Shown here one piece after another: positions 1 to 8,407 of a stretch of 64,000 nt of DNA (its first letter is position 1; each line of letters opens with the position of its first letter). The DNA lies in assembly GCA_030272815.1 (NCBI GenBank), contig JAJSZT010000002.1, forward strand, positions 72,043-136,042, in the 5' to 3' direction. Source of the DNA: Deltaproteobacteria bacterium. GTDB taxonomy: Bacteria > Desulfobacterota > Desulfobacteria > Desulfobacterales > ETH-SRB1. The position numbers were made by a program, and so were the translations under genes. The notes beneath the pieces are model-generated. The model was not told where the DNA came from and did no database searches. It was given only the letters and a program-made list of their open reading frames with translations.

Positions 1-460
1 GAAGGCACCTCTTTGTTCCGATGGTTGCGGGGGGGTGTGGCCATTTCGGGTGCAACAGCCCAAGCCTATTCACTCGTTGATGCCGATGAGGGCGCTCTCA
101 TCACCTTTGAAGTCACACCCGTAGCTCAAACCGGCCTCTCGCCCGGTGTTGCAGTGCAAAGTCCGGCCGCAGGCCCCGTAGCTCCTGCCAATGTCAAACC
201 GGTTGCCACGAATGTGGCCATCACAGGCGCGGCAAAAGTCGGCCAGACGCTCAACGGCGCCTATTCTTATTTTGACGACGATGGAGATCTTGAAGGCACC
301 TCTTTGTTCCGATGGTTGCGGGGGGGTGTGGCCATTTCGGGTGCAACAGCCCAAGCCTATTCACTCGTTGATGCCGATGAGGGCGCCTTAATCACCTTTG
401 AAGTCACGCCCGTGGCTCAAACCGGCCTCTCGCCCGGTGTTGCTGTCCAAAGCGCCGCTG
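1..460 (+). repeat. Near-identical 291-bp tandem repeat inside the secreted protein gene
   Basis: The segment beginning GAAGGCACCTCTTTGTTCCG at base 1 recurs at 292 with almost no change for about 165 bp. This gives two copies of the 97-residue unit (FRWLRGGVAISGATAQAYS). The array continues upstream of the window. The low divergence indicates recent duplication or gene conversion, so copy number may vary or be collapsed in an assembly. Confidence 0.9.
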
Positions 461-3400
461 TAGGCCCGATTTATGTTGAAGAAGTGATTATCATCATTGA
501 CAATGGCGAACCAGGTACCTCGGAGACCGGTACCTGGAATACCTCCGGCGGGGAGTATCCGTACGGTGACTCGTCCGTTTACAGCAAGGATCCGGGGGCA
601 ACATACACTTTTGAAGCCTCGGTAAACAGCTTCTATGAAGTATCCATGTGGTGGTCCGAGTGGTCGAGCCGATGCACCAATGTTTCCGTAAGCATCTATG
701 ATGGCGACACGCTCCTGAAAACTACCTCGGTGGATCAACAGACCGGCGCCGGCGATTGGAATGTGCTGGGCACATTCGGCTTTGGGAGCGGAACGGCCAA
801 GTTGGTGATCACGGCTCAAGACAGTGACTGTAGCACCTGTGCCGATGCTGCCCGCTTCATATCAAAGCCCCCTGCTGAACTTGACTATATTGAAGTGGAC
901 GGGCCCAGGGTTGTCCTCGATAACTCCACCGCTCAGTACCTCTGCAAGGCCTATTACACCGATGGGGCTATCCTTATGGTGGTGCCCGACGACTGCACCG
1001 TCAATTGCCCCGCCTTTGCAAATATCTCGCAACAGGGCCTCCTTACCTCCTTTGATGTCGATACACAACAACCTTGCCAGGTATCGATGACCTATGAAGA
1101 AAACGGTGAGACCAGGACAGGCACGTTCGATTTGAATATCAGTGATTCCGTGTTTCGAGACAACGACGGCCCTGGCACGAGTTCCACAGGTACGTGGGAT
1201 TCTTCCAGCGGCCCCGATCCCTACGGCGGGTCTTCGCTTTTCAGCAGAGATGTTGGAGCAACATACTCATTTGATGCGCCTGCCTCTGGTTTCTACCTGG
1301 TGTCAGTATGGTGGACCCAGTACTCCAGCCGATGTAGCGCAGTGCCTATTGAGATTTATGACGGCAACACCCTGCTTGATACCTTAAATGTGGACCAGCG
1401 AACAAATGGTGGCCAGTGGGTCCCCCTGGGCACCTATGAATTTACCGGCACAGCGCGGGTCGTAATCAATGCTGCCAGAAGCGATTGCAGCACCTGTGCC
1501 GATGCAGCGCGTTTCATAGAAACCCTGCCCCCGGAGAACATATACGCTGCCAGGATCAACTCAAGCTACGACATAGAGCTACTAGACAAGATCATTGCGA
1601 TGATGCAAGATCTCGGTGCATATGAGGATGATGGCAAATGGGTATACACCAACCCAGAGCTGTTCACGACATACGTGGTAAGTTTTCCCGAGGAGATGGA
1701 AGCCTTGAAACAGGCCCTGTATGAAGAGGACTCTCATGTCATGCTTGTAGGCCATTCCAACTATGGACTGGGCGCTTTGTTGGCAACGGAAGATGAAATG
1801 GAGAGTGAGATCATCACCGATGTTTACTACATTGACGATGACCGGATATTGAATTGGTCATCTTTGTTTGTCCGTATTGGTCTTGAGTACTTGCGAACGG
1901 AACAAACATATCCCAACTTCTGGATCAACTACAAAGACGGAACCAGCGCGATCATGCCGTATGTGCATGGAGATCCCAAAGGAGATCCAGCCTACAACTA
2001 TTACATCTCCTATCAAGTTCCTGGAGATCCTACCTATTATAAGGTTGAAAGCCCTCGCAAACGTGCTATTCAGAGATTTTCGGATTCACGCAGATCGGCC
2101 TGGTTCTCTGAGGATGGCAGTGAGCCTGATCCCAATAACCCTGACCATCGGAAGTATTATATAACCAATCCCACGCCCTGGTACTCTCGCTGCCAAACCA
2201 CAGGGAACTGGACGACAATCCGGACCGGCACGGAGCTTTTCAAGGAGAACTACTACTCCGCATCGGCTGGTGACGGTAGTAGTCAGGTTCGATGGAACTT
2301 CATGATCGACAGGCCCGGAGATTACAATGTGTTCGCCTGGTGGTCTGCCTCTTCGTCCAATACAAATAACGCCCGTTACATAGTGAATCACAGCCTTGGA
2401 AGTACGCCTGTAGTCGTGAATCAAATGTATGATGGCGGCCAGTGGAACGAGCTTGATGCATTCTCTTTTGCCCCTGTGCCGGAATGGTATGAAAGCAGGG
2501 GCCATGATCCCAACCTGCTTAGCCTCGATACGGACCTTGTTGGTGGTAACGACGGGAAGAAGGCCAAACTACAATCTTCCCTCTGTGGGAGTGCCTACCT
2601 CAGCCAGTCACTCAGTCCGCCTCAGACCCATGAGTTCAGCGTCCAATGGGATATATACGTGGATAGTATTCTCGACAACGCCGACCTGGATCGAGGGGCC
2701 CTAATGATGCTTGGGGATGATGAGGACAATGCTGACGGACCCAACTCGGCGGATTCTGAGCGCTTCGTGTTTATGGCTTTCCACCGGGAAAATGGTGGTG
2801 AGTCCGGCACCATGAATCTGATCGCTCGTGAACCTGGAAATGCCTATGATGACTCCGCTGCATGGAGAACATTGGAAGCCGATCTTGCCATGGACCAGTG
2901 GCATACGGTTCGTGTCGACTGTGATCTGGACACTGACACTTATGACGTCTACGTTAACGGTGCCCTTGCATCCGGGGGTGCGGGCGTTATGGCTTTCATA
3001 TCAAAAGACGAGATAACCCATATGAGTTTTGCCCAGTGGAACGATGGATCTGGCACCTTTTACGTGGACAACGTGGAAGGACCTCCAGGTGCCTCTGCTT
3101 TTGTCGCAGATAGCAACTTCAACGCCAGCGACGACAGTGATGACTTGAGAAACTGTTACAATTCCATATACTCCGTGGACCTCACCAATGATGCTAGCGG
3201 CGGAAGAGTGGTCGCAGACGCCATAAAAGTAACACACGTGGACAATCCGCCAGAGATAATCCAGGCTGATTTCAATGCGAGAAATCGCCACGGCCCGGTA
3301 CCTTTGGAAGTCGACTTTGACAACGAAAGCACCGGCGATTTCACGTCCAGGTATTGGAAGTTTGGTGATGGAGGGGAAAACGGGTCTCGAGATGATATCA

Positions 3401-4098
3401 CCCACATTTACACAAGCCCTGGAACTTACTCAGTAACTTTGACAATTACCGGCCCCATGGGAACTAGTACGAAAACAAAAACCAGCTACATAACAGTGGG
3501 AGATGTAACCCCTCCCCTTCAGGCGGAGTTTTCTGCAAGCGGGCAAGAGGGAACCATACCTCAAACGACTCGGTTTCAGGATAGAAGTTCCGGCGAAATT
3601 GAGTCTTGGTCCTGGGATTTTGATGACGACGGGATAGAAGACTCCACTGAACGGAATCCTAGGCATACTTACTACCTTCCCGGCAACTATACCGTGGCTT
3701 TGACCGTTACTGACATTCACGGCGCCACGCACACGGAAACAAAAGAGAATTTCGTTATCGCCAGGATTTACGACAACAGCATAGACAACGTCGACTATCC
3801 CAAGCCGCATTATAGTAACAAAACCATGGTAATGCGGAAGGAGATGGAGCTTGACAAAGAACAGCTCGGGTACGCCAGGTTGTTATATGACAGTTGTAAT
3901 AGCGGCAACTACTTTCTGGACACCTTTAACCGAGGAATCGTGTTCTACACCCTATACAACTCGGACGGCAAAGGGTTTGTTCCTTATCTGAAGGCTTACC
4001 TTGAAGGCAAGAGCGACCAAGAAATATGGGAGGCGATTCAGGCGGCTGATCCTGTTTATGACTTCTACGACTTCAACAAGTACCCATGGGAACAGTAG
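1..4098 (+). CDS. Giant secreted golvesin/LamG/PKD surface protein (5' end outside window)
   Basis: The frame is open from base 1, so the N-terminus lies upstream. In order it holds two copies of a 97-residue Ig-like repeat (period 291 bp); a golvesin C-terminal-like domain (nt about 490-870, ending CADAARF); a Big-like beta domain (875-1135); a second golvesin domain (1140-1530); an unassigned region (1540-2200) containing VMLVGHSNYGLG; a third golvesin domain (2200-2480) interrupted by a LamG-like concanavalin fold (2490-3085) and completed by GGRVVADAIKV (about 3190-3230); two PKD domains (3250-3500 and 3515-3760, with WKFGDG and WSWDFDDDG); and a unique C-terminus. Such proteins are exported and bind glycans or surfaces. 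No PEP-CTERM or sorting tail is visible. It probably acts on or with the polysaccharide made by the downstream genes. A catalytic role for the 1540-2200 region is unknown. Confidence 0.85.
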   Translation, partial: EGTSLFRWLRGGVAISGATAQAYSLVDADEGALITFEVTPVAQTGLSPGVAVQSPAAGPVAPANVKPVATNVAITGAAKVGQTLNGAYSYFDDDGDLEGTSLFRWLRGGVAISGATAQAYSLVDADEGALITFEVTPVAQTGLSPGVAVQSAAVGPIYVEEVIIIIDNGEPGTSETGTWNTSGGEYPYGDSSVYSKDPGATYTFEASVNSFYEVSMWWSEWSSRCTNVSVSIYDGDTLLKTTSVDQQTGAGDWNVLGTFGFGSGTAKLVITAQDSDCSTCADAARFISKPPAELDYIEVDGPRVVLDNSTAQYLCKAYYTDGAILMVVPDDCTVNCPAFANISQQGLLTSFDVDTQQPCQVSMTYEENGETRTGTFDLNISDSVFRDNDGPGTSSTGTWDSSSGPDPYGGSSLFSRDVGATYSFDAPASGFYLVSVWWTQYSSRCSAVPIEIYDGNTLLDTLNVDQRTNGGQWVPLGTYEFTGTARVVINAARSDCSTCADAARFIETLPPENIYAARINSSYDIELLDKIIAMMQDLGAYEDDGKWVYTNPELFTTYVVSFPEEMEALKQALYEEDSHVMLVGHSNYGLGALLATEDEMESEIITDVYYIDDDRILNWSSLFVRIGLEYLRTEQTYPNFWINYKDGTSAIMPYVHGDPKGDPAYNYYISYQVPGDPTYYKVESPRKRAIQRFSDSRRSAWFSEDGSEPDPNNPDHRKYYITNPTPWYSRCQTTGNWTTIRTGTELFKENYYSASAGDGSSQVRWNFMIDRPGDYNVFAWWSASSSNTNNARYIVNHSLGSTPVVVNQMYDGGQWNELDAFSFAPVPEWYESRGHDPNLLSLDTDLVGGNDGKKAKLQSSLCGSAYLSQSLSPPQTHEFSVQWDIYVDSILDNADLDRGALMMLGDDEDNADGPNSADSERFVFMAFHRENGGESGTMNLIAREPGNAYDDSAAWRTLEADLAMDQWHTVRVDCDLDTDTYDVYVNGALASGGAGVMAFISKDEITHMSFAQWNDGSGTFYVDNVEGPPGASAFVADSNFNASDDSDDLRNCYNSIYSVDLTNDASGGRVVADAIKVTHVDNPPEIIQADFNARNRHGPVPLEVDFDNESTGDFTSRYWKFGDGGENGSRDDITHIYTSPGTYSVTLTITGPMGTSTKTKTSYITVGDVTPPLQAEFSASGQEGTIPQTTRFQDRSSGEIESWSWDFDDDGIEDSTERNPRHTYYLPGNYTVALTVTDIHGATHTETKENFVIARIYDNSIDNVDYPKPHYSNKTMVMRKEMELDKEQLGYARLLYDSCNSGNYFLDTFNRGIVFYTLYNSDGKGFVPYLKAYLEGKSDQEIWEAIQAADPVYDFYDFNKYPWEQ

Positions 4099-4248
4099 TA
4101 GACGTGATTCCATAATCGTAGGATATGTCCAGGGAGCTTTTGAAGTATGCTGGCCCTCCCTCCAATGATTGTGAAGAGATTTCAGGCTATTGTACCTTGT
4201 AGTTAGGGTGGTTCATCAAGACTGATTCAACTCGAGGCGGAAGATATC

Positions 4249-5088
4249 ATGAATAAATCCAGCGAAATCAATACACCAATTAATATTATCAAACCTAGGT
4301 CTGGCTGGCAAATTATAGATTTTAAAGAGCTGAAGGAATACAGAGATCTTTTTTATTTCCTTGTCTGGCGTGATGTTAAAGTTTTGTATGCGCAAACGAT
4401 ACTTGGGTTTTCCTGGGCCATACTCCAACCACTCATACAAGTACTCATTTTTACCATTGTTTTCGGAAAAGTTGCCAAACTACCTACGGATGGGATCCCC
4501 TATATTCTATTTTCAACTGTTGCGATTATTCCCTGGACATACATGTCGCAGGCCATGACGCAATCAAGTCAAAGCCTTATCTCGGGACAACATATGCTTG
4601 GAAAGGTATATTTTCCCCGTTTGATATTCCCATTGACTTCCGTATTAGCCAAACTGGTCGATTTCGGGATCTCTATGCTGATTATATTGGGTGCGATTCT
4701 TTATTATCGTGTCGTTCCGACATGGAACCTATTGCTCTTTCCACTCTTTGTTATGCTTATGGTGAGCATTTCTGCGGGTGTTGGCATGTGGTTATCCGCA
4801 ATGGCTATCCGATTTCGTGATGTGAAACATGCAATGCCATTTGCTGTTCGAATGCTGATGTATACAGCACCAATCGTTTATTCAGCATCATCCATTCCCG
4901 AAACATATCGCATCATCTATTCTTTAAATCCAATTGTAGGGGTTATAGAAGGGTATCGAGCCTGTCTACTCGGCACACCTATGCCGTGGCCCTACATCTG
5001 GCCGGGCATGATTACAGCCGCCCTCCTCCTCATCAGCGGCGCATTCTACTTCAAACGAATGGAGCGGGTATTTGTAGATGTAATCTAA
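4249..5088 (+). CDS. wzm: ABC-2 type polysaccharide export permease (Wzm)
   Basis: This 279-residue protein is the inner-membrane permease of the ABC-transporter route that exports finished, lipid-linked polysaccharide (O-antigen, capsule or teichoic type). The N-terminal amphipathic stretch (YRDLFYFLVWRDVKVLYAQT) and LGFSWAILQPLIQVLIF are hallmarks of the TagG/Wzm family. About six hydrophobic segments follow, and the C-terminus has the usual LNPIVGVIEGYRA motif. Length is normal for the family. ATG at 4249 follows a purine-rich GAGGCGGAAG. The ATPase partner Wzt normally follows at once, but here a 560-bp S23 cassette separates them. Confidence 0.93.
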   Translation: MNKSSEINTPINIIKPRSGWQIIDFKELKEYRDLFYFLVWRDVKVLYAQTILGFSWAILQPLIQVLIFTIVFGKVAKLPTDGIPYILFSTVAIIPWTYMSQAMTQSSQSLISGQHMLGKVYFPRLIFPLTSVLAKLVDFGISMLIILGAILYYRVVPTWNLLLFPLFVMLMVSISAGVGMWLSAMAIRFRDVKHAMPFAVRMLMYTAPIVYSASSIPETYRIIYSLNPIVGVIEGYRACLLGTPMPWPYIWPGMITAALLLISGAFYFKRMERVFVDVI

Positions 5089-5089
5089 A

Positions 5090-5650
5090 TTTGGTTAAAT
5101 GGTTGAATTGTTGATTGGTAAAATGGTTCAGTCGTGACGGAGTAGCGCCAAATGACGAAACAGTATGATGATTTTCGAGATTTAGAAGTGTGGAACAAAT
5201 GTCGAGATATAAGACGAAAAATCTGGGATGTATGTAAAGAGTTCCCCGGAGAAGAAAAATACCGATTATCTGATCAGATGATTCGGGCGTCAAGATCCTC
5301 CACAGCATGTATAGCCGAAGGTTACGGCCGTTATCATTATCAGGAGAATATTCAGTTTTGTCGACAGTCGAGAGGATCTCTTTATGAGTTGATTGACCAT
5401 GTTGATGTGGCGCTGGAATGTGAGTACCTCGACAATAATTATGTTGAAAGCCTGACACAAGAGATAAAGACAGCTATCAGGATTCTTAATGGGTATATCA
5501 AATACCTGAAAGTCCGGAAGGCGACCAAACAATAACGAACCAGTAGGTGACTTAACCATTCAACGATTTGACCACTTGACTATTCAACCATTTAACCAGT
5601 CAACTATTCGACTATTTAACCATTCAACCACTTAACTATTTAACCAACGA
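5090..5650 (+). mobile_element. S23 (four-helix-bundle) cassette inserted between wzm and wzt
   Basis: The intact four-helix-bundle gene is bracketed by degenerate, roughly inverted low-complexity arrays. The left side (5093-5133) reads as repeats of AAATGGTTGAAT. The right side (5555-5646) is a run of ATTCAACCATTTAACC-type units. The same right-hand repeat and the same first codons recur in a gutted copy at 52680-52805. Position between two genes that are normally adjacent, plus the second copy, suggests a small mobile cassette. No transposase is encoded, so mobility is inference. Confidence 0.55.
5152..5535 (+). CDS. Four-helix-bundle protein, S23 / 23S rRNA intervening-sequence family
   Basis: A 127-residue helical protein beginning with the family signature DFRDLEVWNK, followed by LSDQMIRASRSSTACIAEGYGR and a helix with SRGSLYELIDHVDVAL. 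Length and motif order match the S23/IVS-encoded four-helix-bundle family (also related to DGR Avd proteins), which forms pentamers. Cellular function is not established; family members often sit alone inside unrelated operons, as here between wzm and wzt. ATG at 5152 is the only start that keeps the conserved N-terminus. There is no evidence that it takes part in polysaccharide export. Confidence 0.88.
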   Translation: MTKQYDDFRDLEVWNKCRDIRRKIWDVCKEFPGEEKYRLSDQMIRASRSSTACIAEGYGRYHYQENIQFCRQSRGSLYELIDHVDVALECEYLDNNYVESLTQEIKTAIRILNGYIKYLKVRKATKQ

Positions 5651-5652
5651 TT

Positions 5653-6990
5653 ATGAACTCCAGAGACATAGCAATCAAGGTAGAAAATATAAGTAAGCTC
5701 TACCGCATCGGGTTGAAAGAAAACATGCACGATAGCTTTGGTGCTGCCATATTTAGTTTCATAAAAAGCCCTTTGAGAAACTATCGCAAATATCGTTCAC
5801 TTTATAAATTTGACGATATAAACCCTAACTCCGGTTCTAAGTCACACTCCAATTCTTCTGACATTATCTGGGCCCTGAGGGATATTTCGTTTCAGGTAAA
5901 AAGAGGCGAGGTGGTAGGTATTATAGGAAGAAATGGCGCCGGCAAATCTACTCTCCTCAGAATTCTTTCCAGAATTACAAATCCAACAAGCGGACATGCC
6001 GAAATCCGGGGTGGCGTTTCAAGCCTTTTAGAAGTAGGTACCGGCTTTCATCAGGAACTTACAGGTCGTGAAAATGTATACCTTAACGGCACAATATTGG
6101 GTATGAAAAAGAAGGAAGTGGACCAAAAGTTTGACGAAATTGTGGAATTCTCTGGCGTAGAGAAGTTTATTGATACCCCCGTAAAGCGTTACTCAAGTGG
6201 AATGAAGGTCCGTCTTGCCTTCTCTGTAGCAGCTCATCTGGAACCGGAGGTGTTGATCATCGATGAGGTTCTGGCAGTGGGCGATGCTGATTTCCAGAAT
6301 AAGTGTCTAAATAAGATGCAGGATATAGGACAACAAGGGCGTACTGTCCTTTTTGTGTCACACAACATGCCGGCCGTTACCCGCCTTTGCGAACGAACAA
6401 TTCTACTGCATGACGGCCGGGTTATAGAGGATGGTCCATCACCTCAGGTTGTCAGTGCCTACTTACACTCTGACTTAGGTTCAACGGCCGCTCGCGAATG
6501 GCCTGATGCTGAGAAAGCACCAGCCGGGCCTGTTGCTCGCTTGCGTGCAGTGCGGGTTCGGACTGAGGATGGTCGTATTACCGACACTGTCGACATCCGC
6601 CGGCAGCTTAGTATTGAGATGGAGTATGAGGTGCTCAAGTCGGGCCAAGTGCTTTTGCCTCATTTCGGCTTGCGCAACGAACAAGGCACCTCTGTTTTTG
6701 TAACCGTCGACCTGGATCCCACATGGAGGCAGCACCCTCGCCCCAAAGGGCGCTACGTGAGCACAGTCTGGATACCCGGCAATCTTCTGGCTGAAGGAAC
6801 CCTGTTTGTTACCTGTAAACTTTTGACGTTGAATCCGAACGTGTTGCAATTTCGCGAACGCAGTGCGGTTGCATTTCACGTAATTGACAGCCTTGATGGC
6901 GATTCGGCCCGCGGCGACTTCGTCAAGACAATGCCAGGGGTCGTGAGGCCGCTTTTGGATTGGACTACGCAATACGATTCGGATTCGTGA
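5653..6990 (+). CDS. wzt: ABC polysaccharide exporter ATPase with C-terminal glycan-binding domain (Wzt)
   Basis: A 445-residue protein and energising partner of Wzm. The nucleotide-binding domain carries Walker A GRNGAGKST (about residue 92), the signature YSSGM (about 180), Walker B VLIIDEVLAVGD (about 200) and the switch His in FVSHN. After residue 290 a beta-rich Wzt_C-type domain follows (about 290-440). In O9a/O8-type systems this domain recognises the modified non-reducing end of the polymer. Its presence implies export of a capped or otherwise end-modified chain. Base composition becomes more G+C-rich near 6480, where the C-terminal domain begins; a recombination joint between a conserved ATPase and an exchangeable specificity domain would explain that. 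Confidence 0.93.
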   Translation: MNSRDIAIKVENISKLYRIGLKENMHDSFGAAIFSFIKSPLRNYRKYRSLYKFDDINPNSGSKSHSNSSDIIWALRDISFQVKRGEVVGIIGRNGAGKSTLLRILSRITNPTSGHAEIRGGVSSLLEVGTGFHQELTGRENVYLNGTILGMKKKEVDQKFDEIVEFSGVEKFIDTPVKRYSSGMKVRLAFSVAAHLEPEVLIIDEVLAVGDADFQNKCLNKMQDIGQQGRTVLFVSHNMPAVTRLCERTILLHDGRVIEDGPSPQVVSAYLHSDLGSTAAREWPDAEKAPAGPVARLRAVRVRTEDGRITDTVDIRRQLSIEMEYEVLKSGQVLLPHFGLRNEQGTSVFVTVDLDPTWRQHPRPKGRYVSTVWIPGNLLAEGTLFVTCKLLTLNPNVLQFRERSAVAFHVIDSLDGDSARGDFVKTMPGVVRPLLDWTTQYDSDS

Positions 6991-7109
6991 CAAAGTGCTG
7001 CCTTCTTCGGCGTTCAACAACATGCACAAACAACACTTCTTTTCCGTCAAAACGCGGTTGCTATCAAACATATACGTTTCCCGCCGTCGCATTGGCAAGG
7101 ACTATGTAG

Positions 7110-8360
7110 ATGAGAATAGAAACCCTAAGATCTGAAGGCAACGGAACCAGGGCAAGGGTGGCGGCCACGGTCACCTGGGAGGACTGTGACCGCCCTGTTC
7201 AGGAAGTATACTTCGAAACAGAGGCAGATTTTTCAGACAGCTTGTCATGCAACCCCCATGCATTTCTGGTTGGGTGCATATTGCCCGCTCTCAACAACCG
7301 AGAGAAAAGGCTCTTCATCGATGCGGAAATCTGCCCGGAGTTGCGAGATGGACTGTTCACTGCTATGAGTTGGATTCGCCACTGGTACTATGAACCCAAT
7401 CGCGAACTCGTGAGTATTGAAGCCAAAGCCAGATCTACTCTTCCTGCGACAACGAGGCCTCAAAGAACAGGCCTCTTTTTCTCTGGGGGAATAGACTCCC
7501 TTGCAGCCCTTCGCGCCAACCGTCTCCACTTCCCCATGACCCATCCCCGGTCAATTAAGGATGGCATCCTTATATACGGTCAGAATATCGAATCCGACAC
7601 GCGGCCCGAGACTTTTCAGCGGGCGGTGCGTGCCCTTTCTGATGTGGCTCAAGACGCCCAAATAAGACTTGTTCCTATCTACACGAATATCAGGAGCTTG
7701 GATGAGGAAAGACGGTTGTTTGACATGTCTCTGGCGGCCATCCTTTCCGCCGTTGCTCACGCATTGGCCGGCCGCCTCACCGGCGTTTCCATTTCCTCAA
7801 GCGATAGCATTCCCGGACTTTCATTGCTCGACATCACATTTGCCAAACCTTACGGATCACACCCTCTTTTGGACCCAAACTACAGTAGTGTTGACCTGCG
7901 GGTATGGCACGATGCTATGACGCTGTCCAGACTGGACAAAACACGGCTTGTGGCTGATTGGGATGTGGCCCTTCAAAATATCAAAGTATGCGGGCCGAAT
8001 TGGCCGGGAGACAACTGCGGTCAATGTGAAAAATGTGTCCGCACTATGTTAGCCCTGTTGGCATTGGATGTCCTGAAAGACACAAAGGCATTTCCGGGGA
8101 ATGACGTTAGTGAGCAGCTTCTGTCAGGGGTAGGCATTAAAAGGCCAATCTCCAGAGTCAGTTATACGGTTGATGAAGACTACCTGGAATTAGTCCCGCT
8201 CCTTGAAAAGAGAGGGCGTCATGACCTTATAAGGATCATCAAGTGGAAACTGTCCAGATACCGTGGAGATAGTGAGGGTTGGAGGAAGAGACTCCAGCAC
8301 CTTGACGTGAGGTTCTTGAACGGTAATCTTGCAAGGCTAAAGAAATCGTTGTTTGGGTGA
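7110..8360 (+). CDS. QueC-like PP-loop ATPase with Cys4 site, copy 1
   Basis: A 416-residue protein. Residues about 122-131 are FFSGGIDSLA, an N-type ATP-pyrophosphatase PP-loop that adenylates a carboxylate or similar substrate. A Cys cluster C294-x8-C303-x2-C306-x2-C309 (NCGQCEKC) resembles the zinc site of 7-cyano-7-deazaguanine synthase QueC and related enzymes. The first ~120 residues are an uncharacterised beta-rich domain (TWEDCDRP, CNPHAF). It is far longer than QueC (~230 residues), and no queuosine genes are nearby, so a tRNA role is unlikely. The downstream paralogue and the sulfotransferase context suggest a glycan- or small-molecule-modifying ligase. Substrate unknown. Confidence 0.72.
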   Translation: MRIETLRSEGNGTRARVAATVTWEDCDRPVQEVYFETEADFSDSLSCNPHAFLVGCILPALNNREKRLFIDAEICPELRDGLFTAMSWIRHWYYEPNRELVSIEAKARSTLPATTRPQRTGLFFSGGIDSLAALRANRLHFPMTHPRSIKDGILIYGQNIESDTRPETFQRAVRALSDVAQDAQIRLVPIYTNIRSLDEERRLFDMSLAAILSAVAHALAGRLTGVSISSSDSIPGLSLLDITFAKPYGSHPLLDPNYSSVDLRVWHDAMTLSRLDKTRLVADWDVALQNIKVCGPNWPGDNCGQCEKCVRTMLALLALDVLKDTKAFPGNDVSEQLLSGVGIKRPISRVSYTVDEDYLELVPLLEKRGRHDLIRIIKWKLSRYRGDSEGWRKRLQHLDVRFLNGNLARLKKSLFG

Positions 8361-8407
8361 GCTTCAATACGGTCTAGCATCTTCCGAAGATAGCGAGAGG
8401 CAAACAG

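Noticed and set aside
2086-2505. 139-codon minus-strand open frame inside the giant secreted protein
   Set aside because: Shadow of the real plus-strand gene: no ribosome site, no domain-like sequence, and the opposite frame has clear golvesin motifs.
5555-5646. CRISPR-like array after the S23 gene
   Set aside because: The ATTCAACCATTTAACC units are 7-16 bp, degenerate and have no unique spacers of regular length; they are low-complexity flanks of the cassette.
6481-7098. 205-codon minus-strand open frame over the Wzt C-terminal domain
   Set aside because: Cys/Arg-rich antisense reading; the Wzt domain on the plus strand explains the conservation-like pattern.
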